9,242 nt of DNA, taken from NCBI GenBank assembly GCA_002502215.1, contig DAPT01000073.1, forward strand, positions 1-9,242. Reading direction: 5' to 3'. Source of the stretch: Euryarchaeota archaeon UBA124 (GTDB taxonomy: Archaea; Thermoplasmatota; Poseidoniia; Poseidoniales; Poseidoniaceae). The number at the start of each line of letters is the position of its first letter. The stretch's first letter is position 1. Positions 6,297 through 9,242 of the stretch are shown here, one piece after another. A model generated the notes under the pieces. It did no database searches, was not told the DNA's origin, and was given only the letters and a program-made list of their open reading frames with translations. The translations under genes were made by a program, and so were the position numbers.

Positions 6297-6371
6297 AAAT
6301 ACAAACGAGAACCCTGTTCTGTTCAATCAAGACGGGGATGGGTTCAGATATGAGTTCCTCAACCTCTAATC

Positions 6372-9242
6372 ATGGTCGAAGAAGCAATTCGTCTGATTCG
6401 ACCAGGGTTGCATCAACCAAAGCGAGGGCGTTTGGCTGTACTTTTGATTGCCGTCTTGCTCATACCCATCTTCCAGCCTGTTCAAGCAGACATTTCGGTT
6501 GAGCGTGATGACTTCGGTTTGATGGATAAACTGTCCGACCTCATGGAACTGCAGGAAGCGAGTGACGATGCCGTAATAGCTGCCGGATCGTCGACTTCAT
6601 CCCTTGCACTGGTTGAAGCCGCTAAGCGTGAAAGCAGAGAAGGAGATCCTCTGAACGATTCGACAGAATATCTCACGCAATCCCAACTAAGGGACACAAC
6701 TCCGTTAGAACCCGATCATCCTCGTCCTTACGAAGTCCTCCTTGATACAAACACACAACCTGAAGGGTGGCCAAACAATCTCGTACAGACATTGTTCTCT
6801 CTCGAATCCTTTTCAATTACCGACCCTCTCGCTGTCGGAGTCAACACCTATGCACTCTACATCAATTTCTCAAGTCGGGACAATGGCCCGCAGTACGAGA
6901 ATTGGGAGTATGGGACGTTTACAGGTGAGTTGTTCGTAAACAACAACCTGGTGTTGTTCGAGAATTACATCGACATCGATGGAGATTCAGTCGACGATGT
7001 ATCGATTTCCTTAACCGTTCTTGGTCTCCTTACACTCAACGAAGGGTTTGGATTTGAACCTCCATTGGACCCGTTTAATCCATTGAGCATTCCAAACACG
7101 CTTTGGCTGAGGCCAACCTTCCAATGGAAGATTGACTACTTGAATGAGAACGACCCAATTTGGGATGAACTCGCAAACATGGAAGTCTCGCTTCTCAAGG
7201 GTCTTGCCTTCGATTCTGCGATTCAAGAATCGCAATCCTATGCTCTTGTATTGGACACGCGCCTCACTCAGCCACCGAACAATTTCAGAGTTGAGGTTGG
7301 AATCCAAGAATTCCGATTTAGCATTTCAAGTACGATTGCTAACATTGGTGGTTTGCTCACGGACTTCTTGACCGGGGGCGCGTTGCCTGCGAATGCTGTC
7401 TCCTTGACATCGGTTTCCGCACCTTATTCCATATCCGTACGAAACTCAAATTCAAATGCAGACAACAAACAAACTGAATGCGATGAAACCTATTACAATG
7501 TGTTCAACGATCATGGTTCTGTAAGCGAATCCCACAAATGTGGTTTTGGTATTGGTATCGGATTTATTCAGTTTGATCAGGTTGACCAAGATGGGCAAGC
7601 AGAGATCATTGACATGGGATACATCGATGTTGGATTCCATCCAGAATACGGTTCCAATCTCATTCCGGAAGAAGTTGATTTGGTTTTGCGAAACGACAAC
7701 CTCGGGGACAATACGTTTGACACCGTCGAATTGTACAGTGACGTGGGTGCGGATCTGTGGCTGCACTATTTTGAAGACCGAAGCAATGCAATCGAGGGTG
7801 GGACGTTCGGAAATACAACCGATTCAAAACTCTGGATTCGCGGACTCCCCTCTGGAACGCTCCCACCAGAGGAGATCAATGCCATCTTTACCATGATTGG
7901 AGAGGCTCCAGGTAGTGCGAATCTGCCGGGAGATATACCTGACCGCTTATCGTTCATTATCGCCATAAAGAATTACTCGGGAGATGTGACTGCCAACGAA
8001 AATGATCTCACCCTCCCGGTTAATCCTGCCGCACCTCCTTCGACGCTTATCATGGTCGCTGGAACTGAACGAATCGATTCTCTTTCATACAATTCAACCT
8101 TGCAACGCGGAGGGTATGCGAACGACGTCAGTTCATTATCCGTTCAGGTTGAGGGCCTTCCAGAGGTTCTCATTCTCAAGGGAAGTTTCCAGTTGTCTTC
8201 AACCGGCATTTCGCGAGTGAATTTCAACAATCCCGATTTGAATACAATCGCTCAGTTGCTCGACAATGCTCTGTTGACGTTGGTCGAAGTAGTCCTCGAT
8301 CTCGGTTCGATTCTTAATGCCCTTCCCGACCTCATTGTTGGAACAGCAGGGAGCTCTGGTGGAGAATTGGAAGTTCTCTGTTTAAGCCAAGTGCGACAAA
8401 CATGGAGCAATGGAGCCGTTCGTGGTCCGAGTACTCTCGGGCAAATCTCGATGGCAATTGGAAGCAGTGATCATCCGTGGTTGACCGATTCAGATCATAT
8501 TCTTCTTTCTCAAGACACGGAAATTGACAAAGTGGACGGTCGAGATGGTCCAGTTGACCCTCTTGTTCCGGTTGCGATGAGCATCCGCGTATCGAACATT
8601 TCTCGAGTGTTTCAGTCGTATGACCCGATTACGAGCGTTCGGGCATTGCAACTTGAAGGGCAACAATCAGGCGCACTGCTCGTTGGCCACATCCGTCATT
8701 CAGGTACAAACTTCGCAAACGTTACCGCTCAATCGGCAATGATATCAAACCGTCCTGCCGACCTAACCGTCGTCCAAGATCCTGCAAAATTGGTTTACAC
8801 CGCAAGTGAACCAATTGGAACGATTACCTACGGTGGTGAACAGGGTGCACAACGAAATGCAATACGGCTCGAGGGCTTACCAGCCCAATTCCAGCTGAAC
8901 CTCGGTGATTCAGTCGGATTCCAAGCAGATATTCCAATCACCTCAATTATGGTCCAAATGACAAACGCAACAACGCCACTAACAATGGATGGAGATCACT
9001 TCCGATTCTGGGTTGATGCTGATCAGGCTCAGGCATCTCTTAGTGCAAAAATTTCCAATGTTCAATCCGTTCAACGCTACTCCCCTGTCGATCCGAACTC
9101 AACAGGTCCAGAGGGTAGTGCACGATACGCACTGCAGCGCCAAGTATCGTCTCCGTTCAGTATTTCGATGGAAGATGTGAGCAACTACGACGATCCATTC
9201 CTCGGACTCAACGGAATGATGCGGCTCGAGCCGCTGCCTGCC
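6372..9242 (+). CDS. large exported protein of unknown family (3' end outside the window)
   Basis: One frame stays open from the ATG at 6372 to the last base, giving 957 codons with no stop, so the gene is partial at its 3' end. The start is fixed by an in-frame TGA at 6351. Residues 1-39 form a signal peptide: basic N-region, hydrophobic LAVLLIAVLLIPIF (21-34), and a likely cleavage after VQA (residue 39). The mature part looks beta-rich, with Asp/Asn-rich stretches. Acidic loops at 200-210 (DIDGDSVDDV) and 404-414 (VDQDGQAEIID) resemble calcium-binding loops. There are only three mature cysteines (370, 390, 670), the first two close enough to pair. From residue 571 on, an 'L-x-E-G-L-P' module recurs. 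No membrane helix appears inside the visible part. The gene follows the PKD protein after 75 nt on the same strand. The long open frame and signal peptide make it a confident gene, but no family or function can be named. Confidence 0.9.
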   Translation, partial: MVEEAIRLIRPGLHQPKRGRLAVLLIAVLLIPIFQPVQADISVERDDFGLMDKLSDLMELQEASDDAVIAAGSSTSSLALVEAAKRESREGDPLNDSTEYLTQSQLRDTTPLEPDHPRPYEVLLDTNTQPEGWPNNLVQTLFSLESFSITDPLAVGVNTYALYINFSSRDNGPQYENWEYGTFTGELFVNNNLVLFENYIDIDGDSVDDVSISLTVLGLLTLNEGFGFEPPLDPFNPLSIPNTLWLRPTFQWKIDYLNENDPIWDELANMEVSLLKGLAFDSAIQESQSYALVLDTRLTQPPNNFRVEVGIQEFRFSISSTIANIGGLLTDFLTGGALPANAVSLTSVSAPYSISVRNSNSNADNKQTECDETYYNVFNDHGSVSESHKCGFGIGIGFIQFDQVDQDGQAEIIDMGYIDVGFHPEYGSNLIPEEVDLVLRNDNLGDNTFDTVELYSDVGADLWLHYFEDRSNAIEGGTFGNTTDSKLWIRGLPSGTLPPEEINAIFTMIGEAPGSANLPGDIPDRLSFIIAIKNYSGDVTANENDLTLPVNPAAPPSTLIMVAGTERIDSLSYNSTLQRGGYANDVSSLSVQVEGLPEVLILKGSFQLSSTGISRVNFNNPDLNTIAQLLDNALLTLVEVVLDLGSILNALPDLIVGTAGSSGGELEVLCLSQVRQTWSNGAVRGPSTLGQISMAIGSSDHPWLTDSDHILLSQDTEIDKVDGRDGPVDPLVPVAMSIRVSNISRVFQSYDPITSVRALQLEGQQSGALLVGHIRHSGTNFANVTAQSAMISNRPADLTVVQDPAKLVYTASEPIGTITYGGEQGAQRNAIRLEGLPAQFQLNLGDSVGFQADIPITSIMVQMTNATTPLTMDGDHFRFWVDADQAQASLSAKISNVQSVQRYSPVDPNSTGPEGSARYALQRQVSSPFSISMEDVSNYDDPFLGLNGMMRLEPLPA
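8082..9242 (+). repeat. degenerate protein-level repeats in the large exported protein
   Basis: The motif around LSVQVEGLPEVLIL (residues 589-602) recurs as RALQLEGQQSGALLV (757-771), NAIRLEGLPAQFQL (829-842) and GMMRLEPLPA (948-957, cut by the window end). A second paired motif, DSDHILL...SIRVSNISRVFQSYDP (706-752), recurs as DGDHFRF...SAKISNVQSVQRYSPVDP (873-908). Spacing is irregular (about 168, 72 and 119 residues), so these are diverged domains with insertions rather than a tight tandem array. The similarities were found by eye only. Confidence 0.5.

Noticed and set aside
6350..6502. ORF starting at the ATG at 6350, overlapping the start of the large exported protein
   Set aside because: It is in another frame, ends within about 150 nt and has Ser/Cys/His-rich content. 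The frame from 6372 has a signal peptide and stays open to the window end.
7452..7766. Minus-strand 104-codon frame with a hydrophobic C-terminus
   Set aside because: It is antisense to the long exported-protein frame, with no promoter or SD, and the hydrophobic end is a chance reading of the opposite strand.

Overview
The window is almost certainly archaeal. It encodes ribosomal protein L15e, which bacteria lack, next to an archaeal-type tRNase Z and a PRC-barrel protein. Several genes have a TATA-like box about 23-30 nt before the start codon and no Shine-Dalgarno (SD) sequence, which is the leaderless archaeal pattern. Base composition looks near 50% GC by eye. PKD-type surface proteins with acidic 'WDFD...DxDNDGD' loops suggest a marine planktonic euryarchaeon such as Marine Group II (Poseidoniales). 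That placement is inference from style, not from a search.

Layout. (1) 38-1013, minus strand: a small two-helix DUF2892 membrane protein followed by a TrmH/SpoU-family RNA 2'-O-methyltransferase, probably one transcript. (2) 1014-1096: a compact divergent promoter region. (3) 1097-1474, plus strand: a single-domain rhodanese. (4) 1475-1726: mostly intergenic, holding TATA-like elements, a plausible 34-residue single-helix membrane microprotein and a T-run. (5) 1727-3802, plus strand: rpl15e, a PRC-barrel protein and RNase Z, all with strong SD sites. The PRC-barrel and RNase Z genes look translationally coupled. (6) 3828-6296: an 822-residue membrane-anchored surface protein with a signal peptide, a duplicated N-terminal beta domain, three PKD-like domains, one membrane helix and a cytoplasmic tail ending in a four-cysteine zinc ribbon. 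(7) 6372 to the end of the window: a second large exported protein, open for 957 codons without a stop and of no family I recognise. It has calcium-loop-like motifs and a repeated 'LEGLP' module.

How the genes fit together. The left and central genes are translation and RNA housekeeping (rRNA/tRNA methylation, ribosome structure, tRNA 3' processing). The DUF2892/rhodanese pair looks like the two halves of a YgaP-type membrane sulfurtransferase encoded on opposite strands. The right third (from 3828) is a cell-surface module. Its first protein could connect extracellular PKD domains to a zinc-ribbon tail inside the cell. The second is exported, and its anchoring cannot be judged because its C-terminus lies outside the window. 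No tRNA, rRNA, CRISPR array, insertion sequence or integrase was seen.
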